A stretch of 64,000 nucleotides of DNA, from the NCBI RefSeq assembly GCF_029873255.1, contig NZ_CP123622.1, forward strand, positions 62,001 through 126,000, written 5' to 3'. Source of the stretch: Pigmentibacter sp. JX0631 (lineage in GTDB: Bacteria > Bdellovibrionota_B > Oligoflexia > Silvanigrellales > Silvanigrellaceae). Position 1 is the first letter of the stretch. Every line of letters starts with the position of its first letter. The position numbers and the translations under genes are program-made. A model generated the notes under the pieces. That model had not been told where the DNA came from. It made no database searches and was given only the letters and a program-made list of their open reading frames with translations. Below are positions 9,491 through 21,270 of the stretch, one piece after another.

Positions 9491-12400
9491 ATTCTATAAT
9501 TATTATTCCCTAATTTGGGATCGAAACTTACTACTGCTGTGGAATATCCAGGCAAATCACATTCTATAATTATTATTCCCTAATTTGGGATCGAAACTAT
9601 CAATAAACATAGATATAAATATTTTAAAACTATTCTATAATTATTATTCCCTAATTTGGGATCGAAACACTGATCCACCAATACTAGTTGCGATGAAAGC
9701 TATTCTATAATTATTATTCCCTAATTTGGGATCGAAACACAATCATATCGCATTCAATTATGTGTTTAGCGGATTCTATAATTATTATTCCCTAATTTGG
9801 GATCGAAACTCTCTACTTGAATCCGAAATATCAGCCATAATGGATTCTATAATTATTATTCCCTAATTTGGGATCGAAACTATTTGAATATTACAATGTT
9901 GGCTATAATTGGAAATTCTATAATTATTATTCCCTAATTTGGGATCGAAACTACTTGTCTTTGTTTTATATGCATATGTCTGGTATTCTATAATTATTAT
10001 TCCCTAATTTGGGATCGAAACAAATTACCCTATAATTATTTTATACTCATATGAATTCTATAATTATTATTCCCTAATTTGGGATCGAAACTGAACAGAA
10101 AATACATATGCCAAATATGAATTAATTCTATAATTATTATTCCCTAATTTGGGATCGAAACGGAGTGATAGAGAGACCCTTCCCTTGCTCAAAAATTCTA
10201 TAATTATTATTCCCTAATTTGGGATCGAAACTCTTTAAAATGTTTAAGAAGTGGCGCAACAATAATATTCTATAATTATTATTCCCTAATTTGGGATCGA
10301 AACATAATCCGAAAAAAAGTAACTTCTATAAAAATTATTCTATAATTATTATTCCCTAATTTGGGATCGAAACTTATGATTGAATAAAATTCCCAAATAT
10401 TTTTTATTCTATAATTATTATTCCCTAATTTGGGATCGAAACGGTATTTTAAATAGTATCATTATTTTATATGTGATTCTATAATTATTATTCCCTAATT
10501 TGGGATCGAAACTTAAACCTCAGACCATGAAATAGTAATGTATTTTATTCTATAATTATTATTCCCTAATTTGGGATCGAAACCTTCTGTTAATGGCATA
10601 AAAACCTAACTTAATAAATTCTATAATTATTATTCCCTAATTTGGGATCGAAACACTTTGCGAGTCTAAAGTTTGGTTTTCTAAAAAATTCTATAATTAT
10701 TATTCCCTAATTTGGGATCGAAACAATTTGTCGTTGTTGTCCAATGATAAATACTTTATTCTATAATTATTATTCCCTAATTTGGGATCGAAACGTTGCT
10801 TCTGAAGATACTGCAATAAATTTTTATATTCTATAATTATTATTCCCTAATTTGGGATCGAAACACTTGCATGACAATGAATGATCTTAAAGGCAGAATT
10901 CTATAATTATTATTCCCTAATTTGGGATCGAAACAATCCAAGCGGCCATTGAGGTCTTTAGAACTACATTCTATAATTATTATTCCCTAATTTGGGATCG
11001 AAACAAGATTGTTCGGCTTCAAGTACTTCTACCCTTTTAAATTCTATAATTATTATTCCCTAATTTGGGATCGAAACATGTCATTAAAACGATTTCGGGA
11101 ATTAGCCCTCCATTCTATAATTATTATTCCCTAATTTGGGATCGAAACTTTATCTGACGAGTCCATGAACCCCCGTTATGCATTCTATAATTATTATTCC
11201 CTAATTTGGGATCGAAACAATAAATGTATATTTTAATGATCTCCACATGGATTCTATAATTATTATTCCCTAATTTGGGATCGAAACAAATCTCTATCTT
11301 CAGATATTAGATCGAGAGACATTCTATAATTATTATTCCCTAATTTGGGATCGAAACATTGAACGAAAATGTTATAGAAAAGTCTATAAAATTCTATAAT
11401 TATTATTCCCTAATTTGGGATCGAAACAAGTTGGTAAATGAATGTGAAGCACATTCTTATCGCATTCTATAATTATTATTCCCTAATTTGGGATCGAAAC
11501 CTATTGTTTTTCTTAACGCTTCATTAAATTCCATTCTATAATTATTATTCCCTAATTTGGGATCGAAACCAAGGAAATTATCATTGCGGAATACATGGGA
11601 AAGATTCTATAATTATTATTCCCTAATTTGGGATCGAAACTTTTCCGCCGTAATTAATCCGCTTGAATAATCTAATTCTATAATTATTATTCCCTAATTT
11701 GGGATCGAAACTCTAGTGTTGTGCGTGAAATGAATTGCGATTTTATTCTATAATTATTATTCCCTAATTTGGGATCGAAACATTAAAGTGCTTCCTGAGC
11801 CTCCGAAAAAATCATTCTATAATTATTATTCCCTAATTTGGGATCGAAACATTAAAACAAATGGCAGAAGCCCTTGCCGCACCATTCTATAATTATTATT
11901 CCCTAATTTGGGATCGAAACATGTCTTAAAAGTTGATTCAAATTCTATAATTATTATTCCCTAATTTGGGATCGAAACAATTTAAATGGGCTTGCATTTT
12001 GTGATCTTAAAATATTCTATAATTATTATTCCCTAATTTGGGATCGAAACTTCTTCGAATTGCAAAATAACTAAACATACATATTCTATAATTATTATTC
12101 CCTAATTTGGGATCGAAACTATATAAAAATAAAATTAGTGATTTAATTGATCATTCTATAATTATTATTCCCTAATTTGGGATCGAAACTTAACTGAGCG
12201 GGGGAAGAGGGCATTCTATATCATTCTATAATTATTATTCCCTAATTTGGGATCGAAACACTAATATATACTTTAAAAAGTACATTTAGTCTTATTCTAT
12301 AATTATTATTCCCTAATTTGGGATCGAAACATTCAAACGCAAGATATTCTTATAAAATAAAACAAATTCTATAATTATTATTCCCTAATTTGGGATCGAA

Positions 12401-15400
12401 ACAGTTTATCTATTTACAAAATAACGAACCAATGCATTCTATAATTATTATTCCCTAATTTGGGATCGAAACTGAACAGGAATAACACGTACTTCATCTT
12501 CAATATTCTATAATTATTATTCCCTAATTTGGGATCGAAACTGTCGTTACTGTTCTGACAAATGTAATGAATTATTCTATTCTATAATTATTATTCCCTA
12601 ATTTGGGATCGAAACCATGGTAGATATGATTTTAAAGAAACAATTAACGATTCTATAATTATTATTCCCTAATTTGGGATCGAAACACGCCACCCTCGTA
12701 TCGCTCCCAAGTGCTTATATATTCTATAATTATTATTCCCTAATTTGGGATCGAAACTTATTTAATCATTGATGAAACTCATGTCTATCAATTCTATAAT
12801 TATTATTCCCTAATTTGGGATCGAAACGGGTATCCGCAGATTCGTTTAGTCTCACGCCTGCATTCTATAATTATTATTCCCTAATTTGGGATCGAAACTC
12901 TTAAAAGGTTTTGAAATACTTGGGTCACGTAATTCTATAATTATTATTCCCTAATTTGGGATCGAAACTCTTCAGCAAATCCAGTGACTAATATCCCAGA
13001 TATTCTATAATTATTATTCCCTAATTTGGGATCGAAACAGGAACGAAGCCTTGCAAAGTGTAAATAGTTTTTATTCTATAATTATTATTCCCTAATTTGG
13101 GATCGAAACGATGTTATGAGGACTACATTTTTGTAAAAAAAAATTCTATAATTATTATTCCCTAATTTGGGATCGAAACTCTTGATCCTTTATAAGTGAT
13201 ATAACATCAGTAGATTCTATAATTATTATTCCCTAATTTGGGATCGAAACAATCATGAAAAATGCCCTTCAAAATTTTTCACCAATTCTATAATTATTAT
13301 TCCCTAATTTGGGATCGAAACCATCCAAGCAAACTTAGACAATTGGATAAAATGGAATTCTATAATTATTATTCCCTAATTTGGGATCGAAACACTTCTG
13401 ATCCATCCTCAACTGGATATGAAGTTATTCTATAATTATTATTCCCTAATTTGGGATCGAAACTATGAAAAACCTCAGCTCCGTGTAACCTTAAAGAATT
13501 CTATAATTATTATTCCCTAATTTGGGATCGAAACTTAAGATATGCTTTAACTTTATCTGAAAGTTCATATTCTATAATTATTATTCCCTAATTTGGGATC
13601 GAAACTACATCTCTTCATAGTATTCCAACATTCGTATATAAATTCTATAATTATTATTCCCTAATTTGGGATCGAAACATTTCATATTTATGAATAGTTG
13701 GAACTTCACCATTCTATAATTATTATTCCCTAATTTGGGATCGAAACATAAAGTGTAAAAATTATTCCCGTAACTAATTCATTCTATAATTATTATTCCC
13801 TAATTTGGGATCGAAACAAATGTAGATGATATTTCATTTTTTAAGTCATGATTCTATAATTATTATTCCCTAATTTGGGATCGAAACAAGAAAAGACTAA
13901 ATTAAAATTTCTAAAGCTTAGTATTCTATAATTATTATTCCCTAATTTGGGATCGAAACTATTAAATCGAGCCATTCATCAAAATGAGCAAGATTCTATA
14001 ATTATTATTCCCTAATTTGGGATCGAAACACAATGACATTACATGATATAAAAGATTATAATATTCTATAATTATTATTCCCTAATTTGGGATCGAAACC
14101 TAATTATTGATGATTGGGCTTTACAATCCATTTCAATTCTATAATTATTATTCCCTAATTTGGGATCGAAACTGTTTAATTGATATCGGATCATGCACGA
14201 GCGATAATTCTATAATTATTATTCCCTAATTTGGGATCGAAACAAGATTAAGCTTAACATTGTTAATAATCTCATTAGATTCTATAATTATTATTCCCTA
14301 ATTTGGGATCGAAACTTTTTGTGAAAAAAAAGTAGTTCCTTCCCTCCTATTCTATAATTATTATTCCCTAATTTGGGATCGAAACAAAATTGGAGGAGCT
14401 TGGCCTTATATCGGAATATTCTATAATTATTATTCCCTAATTTGGGATCGAAACTAAAATGAGTGATGAAATAAAATGTAAGATGTTATTCTATAATTAT
14501 TATTCCCTAATTTGGGATCGAAACTTGTTTGAAAAGCGGCATGCGTGCAGAATTTAATTCTATAATTATTATTCCCTAATTTGGGATCGAAACATCGTTC
14601 CTCGAATTTATACAGAAAGCGAGTACATTCTATAATTATTATTCCCTAATTTGGGATCGAAACCCTGTTGTTTTTTCCCTCTCATAAACATGGTGGTATT
14701 CTATAATTATTATTCCCTAATTTGGGATCGAAACTAAATGAATCCTGAGACCATGAAAAGAATCATATTCTATAATTATTATTCCCTAATTTGGGATCGA
14801 AACTGATTCTAAATATGGTATAATTGAATAATTTTAATTAATTCTATAATTATTATTCCCTAATTTGGGATCGAAACCTAAAAGGGAGCGAAAAGAGCAT
14901 ATGGATAGTATTCTATAATTATTATTCCCTAATTTGGGATCGAAACGAAAATGAAAAGTAATTTGCATCAGGTTGTTCAGATTCTATAATTATTATTCCC
15001 TAATTTGGGATCGAAACATGTTAAAATTAAATTTTAAAAGTATTAATGTATATTCTATAATTATTATTCCCTAATTTGGGATCGAAACTTCACACACCGA
15101 TTAGGGGGTTTTCACACACCGATTATTCTATAATTATTATTCCCTAATTTGGGATCGAAACACTGATATGCAAAGTTTTAAAGATACTTTTTCCATTCTA
15201 TAATTATTATTCCCTAATTTGGGATCGAAACTTTTTGTGGGAAGGATTTTATGGATGATTTTTTATTCTATAATTATTATTCCCTAATTTGGGATCGAAA
15301 CGAAATTTCAAAGCGAGATAAAACAACGATAAGAATTCTATAATTATTATTCCCTAATTTGGGATCGAAACCACAAATCTTTATTAAGTTCTAAATTTTT

Positions 15401-18400
15401 TGTAATTCTATAATTATTATTCCCTAATTTGGGATCGAAACAAAATCAATTGGCAAATGCAAAAAATGAAATGGATTCTATAATTATTATTCCCTAATTT
15501 GGGATCGAAACAATTTGATCACAACTAATATCACCGTTATTGGAATTCTATAATTATTATTCCCTAATTTGGGATCGAAACAAATGTTATCAATTTTAAA
15601 AGGTACAGTATCAGAAATTCTATAATTATTATTCCCTAATTTGGGATCGAAACTGTGTGCGGAATTCTTTCGTTGATGAGAAATTTATTCTATAATTATT
15701 ATTCCCTAATTTGGGATCGAAACTAGAAGTTTCTTTTGCTTCTTCTGTCCTAGCTTATTCTATAATTATTATTCCCTAATTTGGGATCGAAACATTGCCA
15801 TGTAAATCCAAATATTCAAGGCTAGTGATTCTATAATTATTATTCCCTAATTTGGGATCGAAACTCAACTTTGGCCGCTATTCCGCTTTCTCAAATTACA
15901 TTCTATAATTATTATTCCCTAATTTGGGATCGAAACTCAGTAGGGCAAAATATTGCGCCATTATTCATAATTCTATAATTATTATTCCCTAATTTGGGAT
16001 CGAAACGCTGATCAAATGTCCAAGAGGGAATTTTTAATAATTCTATAATTATTATTCCCTAATTTGGGATCGAAACATTCTTATAATTGGGTTTAACTTG
16101 CTTAACGCACATTCTATAATTATTATTCCCTAATTTGGGATCGAAACAAAATAATCCTGACATAAGCTGTGAATTACCTTATTCTATAATTATTATTCCC
16201 TAATTTGGGATCGAAACTTCCAAAACTAACGTTACAAGACAACCTCGAAAAATTCTATAATTATTATTCCCTAATTTGGGATCGAAACACAAAGGATTCT
16301 TTTTACATAATCCTAATATAGATTCTATAATTATTATTCCCTAATTTGGGATCGAAACGTCATATCGACTTGATCCTTGCCTCGACGTACATTCTATAAT
16401 TATTATTCCCTAATTTGGGATCGAAACACCATTTTTTGTATTAGTTAATTCTGTGTTATCAATTCTATAATTATTATTCCCTAATTTGGGATCGAAACCA
16501 AGTCGGCGCAATTAATCACGACGATAGCCTAATTCTATAATTATTATTCCCTAATTTGGGATCGAAACTAGAGTGGCCTAAAGAATTTGAAGCAATGGGA
16601 GGATTCTATAATTATTATTCCCTAATTTGGGATCGAAACACTAAAAGGAAAAATTAAAATATCTGAAGATTTTGATTCTATAATTATTATTCCCTAATTT
16701 GGGATCGAAACAGAATTACCCGAAGTTACACGAGCATGGTGCTTACATTCTATAATTATTATTCCCTAATTTGGGATCGAAACGCTCTTGGGCCAATTCG
16801 TTTTGATTCCACTTTATTCTATAATTATTATTCCCTAATTTGGGATCGAAACCTGGAAATAGGTACCCCCCTCTTATGAAAACGATTCTATAATTATTAT
16901 TCCCTAATTTGGGATCGAAACCAATCAGCTTGGTCATCGTGTTTTGCTCTTGGATTCTATAATTATTATTCCCTAATTTGGGATCGAAACGCCTCCTCTG
17001 AATATGTTAAAAAATGAGAAAGTATTCTATAATTATTATTCCCTAATTTGGGATCGAAACAGAAAGCTTCAATTAAACAGATCTTGAGACTAATTCTATA
17101 ATTATTATTCCCTAATTTGGGATCGAAACTGTGACAAGAGTTTTGTAAAAGAAGTAAAAAGTAAATTCTATAATTATTATTCCCTAATTTGGGATCGAAA
17201 CTAGGAAAGTTTAAAGAAAAATCTGTGCATGCTATTCTATAATTATTATTCCCTAATTTGGGATCGAAACTAAATCAATTTTATAAATTAACGTTGCAAG
17301 CTATTCTATAATTATTATTCCCTAATTTGGGATCGAAACAGGTTAAATAATAAATATAAATCAGTTGATAATATTCTATAATTATTATTCCCTAATTTGG
17401 GATCGAAACGTCCATGCATTATCTGAACAATATTTTTGAATGATTCTATAATTATTATTCCCTAATTTGGGATCGAAACTGAAGGCTCAACAGCAAGCGC
17501 CGGAAGCTGTTAATTCTATAATTATTATTCCCTAATTTGGGATCGAAACATTTTTATAAATACTTCAGTAAAAATTTTAAATAATTCTATAATTATTATT
17601 CCCTAATTTGGGATCGAAACATATTAATAATCAAAATGATTTTAGAATGTTTCCGATTCTATAATTATTATTCCCTAATTTGGGATCGAAACATTTTTAT
17701 AAATACTTCAGTAAAAATTTTAAATAATTCTATAATTATTATTCCCTAATTTGGGATCGAAACAATAAAAATATTAGCCCTAATCTAACTACATTCATTC
17801 TATAATTACTATTCCCTAATTTGGGATCGAAACTTACACGACTCAAGTATTACAGAAAATATTTCTATTCTATAATTATTATTCCCTAATTTGGGATCGA
17901 AACGATGATTCTCTAATACCAATCTATGAAGATTAGACTATTCTATAATTATTATTCCCTAATTTGGGATCGAAACTATATCTTAGAGAGTGTAGGACTT
18001 CCCCTTTTATTCTATAATTATTATTCCCTAATTTGGGATCGAAACTTTTCAAATTTATTCTTACCAAATAGTCTTGCAAATTCTATAATTATTATTCCCT
18101 AATTTGGGATCGAAACATTCAAAAATTTGGTAAAATGCAATCTAGTACTATTCTATAATTATTATTCCCTAATTTGGGATCGAAACATTTCAAGGTATGA
18201 ATATTGCGAGATCTACAGAAATTCTATAATTATTATTCCCTAATTTGGGATCGAAACAGATCCAGAAATTGAAAAAGATCTTTTTGAGAAATTCTATAAT
18301 TATTATTCCCTAATTTGGGATCGAAACATGCCATAATTTTGCCAGCGTTCAAGATCTTCTCATTCTATAATTATTATTCCCTAATTTGGGATCGAAACAG

Positions 18401-19227
18401 TCAGCAAATCGACCTCTGCAAGAGCTTTTTTATTCTATAATTATTATTCCCTAATTTGGGATCGAAACTTACAGCCTCAAAATAAATCACCTCATCCTCC
18501 ATATCATAATTATTATTCCCTAATTTGGGATCGAAACACGTTGCTCGTATGATTTTACGTATGTCTCTAATATCATAATTATTATTCCCTAATTTGGGAT
18601 CGAAACGCTTGTACAAGAGCAACACATACGCTTGACCTATATCATAATTATTATTCCCTAATTTGGGATCGAAACCCGCAAGTTATTCTTTGCTTGCTTG
18701 AGTATAGCATATCATAATTATTATTCCCTAATTTGGGATCGAAACATATCCTGATTTTCCAATTAGATATGAGAAGTATATCATAATTATTATTCCCTAA
18801 TTTGGTATCGAAACGCATAAGCTTTTAATTCAGAACCTAATAAAGAAACAATATCATAATTATTATTCCCTAATTTTGGATCGAAACGTATAAAAGATGC
18901 AACGATTGAATTGTTAATTAAATATCATAATTATTATTCCCTAATTTGGGATCAAAACTAGATATCGGCTATTTTATTTTAGCTGAAAAAGAATATCATA
19001 ATTATTATTCCCTAATTTGGGATCGAAACATATCATATAGACGTTGAACACCAAGCCAACTATATCATAATTATTATTCCCTAATTTGGGATCGAAACGC
19101 TTCAGTATTAGGAGAAGGAAAGCATAAAGTATATCATAATTATTATTCCCTAATTTGGTATCGAAACACTTGAATCAAGCAACTAAATTCGATGTATTAC
19201 TATTATTCCCTAATTTTCGATAGAAAC
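9491..19227 (+). CRISPR. Very long type I-D CRISPR array, about 139 repeats
   Basis: A 37-bp repeat starts ATTCTATAATTATTATTCCC and ends TTTGGGATCGAAAC. By hand I count 139 copies and 138 spacers, mostly 32-37 nt, with a mean period of about 70 bp. The repeat contains a short CCC/GGG hairpin, and its last eight bases ATCGAAAC fit the usual 5' handle, so transcription is rightwards from the cas2 side. Repeats are nearly invariant to 18500, except one T-to-C change in the copy at 17797. From 18501 the first bases change to ATATCATAAT, and further point changes appear until the last, badly decayed copy at 19191-19227. Spacers 115 and 117 are identical; spacer 35 is only 21 nt. Confidence 0.99.
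12758..12790 (+). other. Spacer 47, identical to the cas3 gene of the same operon
   Basis: All 33 bases match 4614-4646, the sense strand of cas3 codons for Y-L-I-I-D-E-T-H-V-Y, the helicase DETH box. The crRNA would have mRNA sense and so would pair with the template DNA strand, not with the mRNA. The three bases 5' of the matching site are AGA, unlike the GTN PAM reported for type I-D. The eight bases there, AGAATAGA, match the repeat handle ATCGAAAC at only two positions, so handle pairing would not protect the site. Confidence 0.97.
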
Positions 19228-19259
19228 CATCTAAAAAAGTGGAGGTTTAAGGAATTAAA

Positions 19260-19487
19260 ATGATTTCAAATATTGTAAAAATACTACGTAAAAATGCAGG
19301 TTTAACTCAAAAAGAAGCTGCTGAAATTTTGAAAATCGAACAAAGATCTTGGGAACGCTACGAAGCAGGAGATCGTATTCCTAGCATACAAAATTTAGAA
19401 TTATTTTGTATAAAAAAAAATCAAGATTTTAATGAATATAGAAATAAAATTAATGATTATTTGAATTCAAAGAAAAAATCTTTGTAA
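19260..19487 (+). CDS. Small XRE-family DNA-binding protein
   Basis: 75 residues made almost entirely of one helix-turn-helix domain, with GLTQKEAAEILKIEQRSWERY (residues about 14-34) as the two-helix core and a basic tail. Begins 33 bases after the last, decayed repeat, in the same direction as the array, with an AGGAGG-like GTGGAGG/AAGGA signal in front. No partner toxin of the same strand follows; the next genes run the other way. Likely a transcriptional repressor or an orphan antitoxin; a role in regulating the array or the cas genes is possible but not shown. Confidence 0.8.
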   Translation: MISNIVKILRKNAGLTQKEAAEILKIEQRSWERYEAGDRIPSIQNLELFCIKKNQDFNEYRNKINDYLNSKKKSL

Positions 19488-19685
19488 TTTAATATTTTTT
19501 TTTATTGATTAAAATTACTGTTTCCTGCATTTTTCAGCTAAATTTGTTTTAGAAAATTCTTTAAAAGTATTCCCTAACCCATGATAGATGTCTTCTTCTA
19601 AAATAAGAATCAGAATCATTAAAAAATCAGAAAACATAATTATTTTCAAAATAAGCCTAAGCTCAAAATAGTGAGAAGTTATTTA

Positions 19686-19712
19686 AGTCTTCTTGCGGAA
19701 GGAGGCTTTTTT
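19686..19712 (+). terminator. Intrinsic terminator after the XRE gene and array
   Basis: AGTCTTCTT (19686-19694) can pair along its whole length with AAGGAGGCT (19699-19707), including G-U pairs, around a GCGG loop, and is followed by a run of six T. It faces rightward transcription and would stop transcripts from the array/XRE side before they invade the convergent fic gene. Confidence 0.65.
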
Positions 19713-20286
19713 ATTCTTCATCAAATAATAAATCATCACTTGGTTTTTTAATTGAAATAATTTTTCCCATTAAATCAATTAAAATGTAACAAGAATTAGC
19801 GTCAATTTTAGCCTTGTCATCTTTTCGAATTCTATGGGCAGTTCTGAGCCCTTTAATGTATTGCCTTCTTCTTTTCCCTGTTGATGGGAATTCAATTTGA
19901 TATTTTCCTTTAGAAAATAAAATATCTAGGAAATACCTCGCTGTTCTTCCGTTGCCGTCATTAAAAGGATGAATAGCAAAAAAATGAACTAAAAATTTAG
20001 AGCAAAGTATTTCTAAATGACTTTTATTATTAAAATCAGAATTTACAAACAACTTATCCCAGACACTTTTTAAATTTGAAGTAATTTCTTCTGATTTGAC
20101 ACCGAGAAAGGAATGTTTGTTCGCAATTCCATCTCCATCCACAGCAACATCTTCATGAAGAATTCTAAAACGTCCAAGTTTTTTCATTTTGACGTTTTTA
20201 AAAATCTCTTGATTGATATTTAAAATCAAATTCACAAACTCATTGCTATTTGTTGGGAATGAAAAGTAACCTTCTTTAATTTTCAA
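19711..20286 (-). CDS. Fic-domain protein (AMPylase-type toxin)
   Basis: 191 residues with an intact Fic motif HPFNDGNGRTAR at about residues 106-117 and basic C-terminal segments (KRRRQYIKGLRTAHRIRK). Fic proteins transfer AMP or a related group to a target protein; many act as toxins. The inhibitory motif [ST]xxxE[GN] is not clearly present (TNSNEF at residues 12-17 is the nearest), so inhibition probably comes from another protein. The start is uncertain: the frame has no ATG, TTG at 20286 is the best placed, and the frame stays open upstream. It lies 180 bases downstream of a Panacea-domain gene on the same strand, the likely antitoxin. Confidence 0.85.
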   Translation of the reverse strand: MKIKEGYFSFPTNSNEFVNLILNINQEIFKNVKMKKLGRFRILHEDVAVDGDGIANKHSFLGVKSEEITSNLKSVWDKLFVNSDFNNKSHLEILCSKFLVHFFAIHPFNDGNGRTARYFLDILFSKGKYQIEFPSTGKRRRQYIKGLRTAHRIRKDDKAKIDANSCYILIDLMGKIISIKKPSDDLLFDEE

Positions 20287-20466
20287 TTTAATCTTGGAAC
20301 AATTTGCGGTTATTGTCTTTTGTATATCTATTATAATTTCATAATCAATAGCATTTTAAAATCATCGGTTTCTAATTCTAATAGGCGTTCATCTATGAGC
20401 TGGCATAACTTTTTATCATAATTACATAAAAAATGATTAACCAAATTACTTAATGAATTGCATTTT

Positions 20467-21084
20467 TTACACAGTTTTTTCTTGTTCAAGATAACGAGCA
20501 ACCTCACGAATATCTTCAAAAGCAACAATTGGTATATTATCTAATAAAAAGCTATTATAATCAAATAATCCCAAGGGTAAATAAGTTCTTTTTTCTGCAT
20601 TATTAAATTTTTGTTTAAAAAAGTTTTTTATTAATTTTTTATCAATTAATTTATTATTAGTTTCTTCACGATATGTTAATTTCCATGGATTATCGAGTCC
20701 ATTCACTGTTTCTTCGTGTGTTTCATCAACAAGACTTCTTGGTGAAAGTCTTCCATATACGCTTAAAATAACGGAAATAAGGTCTAATAATTTTGGAGAA
20801 AATAAAATCTCTTTATTCTGGATCTCTTGAAAAGCCTCGTGCGAAGTTTCAACTTTATAATAGGGAGCATTCAGGTTCTTTAGGGCATTGTAAACTTTTC
20901 TGTTAACAGGACCATATTTCCACGCTTCAAATTCAATCCCTTCCACTTCGCTATCTAAATCATAGGCTAAAGCCGCCCCGTAGCAATAATAGGCAAGTTT
21001 CTGAAGTTTCAGCGTAGTAAGATCATTTTTAGGATCTTTACTGTACTTTTTAGTAATTTCATAAACAAAACTAATATCTTTCAT
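20467..21084 (-). CDS. Panacea-domain (DUF4065) antitoxin-like protein
   Basis: 205 residues. The Panacea/SocA-like core is plain: TLKLQKLAYYCYGAALA (about residues 23-39), EAWKYGPVNRKVYNALK (about 53-69) and LSPRSLVDETHEE (about 112-124). Panacea proteins are antitoxins that neutralise many unrelated toxins, Fic/Doc types among them. ATG with AGGTGA in front. The 180-base gap before fic has an open frame with protein-like content but no ATG of its own. Confidence 0.85.
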   Translation of the reverse strand: MKDISFVYEITKKYSKDPKNDLTTLKLQKLAYYCYGAALAYDLDSEVEGIEFEAWKYGPVNRKVYNALKNLNAPYYKVETSHEAFQEIQNKEILFSPKLLDLISVILSVYGRLSPRSLVDETHEETVNGLDNPWKLTYREETNNKLIDKKLIKNFFKQKFNNAEKRTYLPLGLFDYNSFLLDNIPIVAFEDIREVARYLEQEKTV

Positions 21085-21270
21085 GGGGCATCACCTAATG
21101 GCTGTAGTATAGAGTTATTTCAGAAAAATAACTGACTAAACTGATTATATAGGAATTTATATATAAGTCATCAATTTCGCCAAAATAAATATTATCTTAA
21201 TATTCTCATATAAATACATGATAAAACTCAATAAGTAGAGAAAAAACAGTACTTAAAGAATTCAATATCC

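Noticed and set aside
9467-9495. TTGACT/TATTCT pair as the main array promoter
   Set aside because: Its start point would fall inside the first repeat and lose part of it; kept only as one possibility in the leader entry.
16743-18625. Minus-strand ORFs in the array coding for repeats of FDPKLGNNNY
   Set aside because: They are only the reverse translation of the CRISPR repeat; frames break as spacer lengths change and no start signals exist.
20331-20528. Small ORF between the Panacea and Fic genes on the minus strand
   Set aside because: It overlaps the end of the Panacea gene out of frame. The free part reads like protein but has no own start, so it is not called as a gene.
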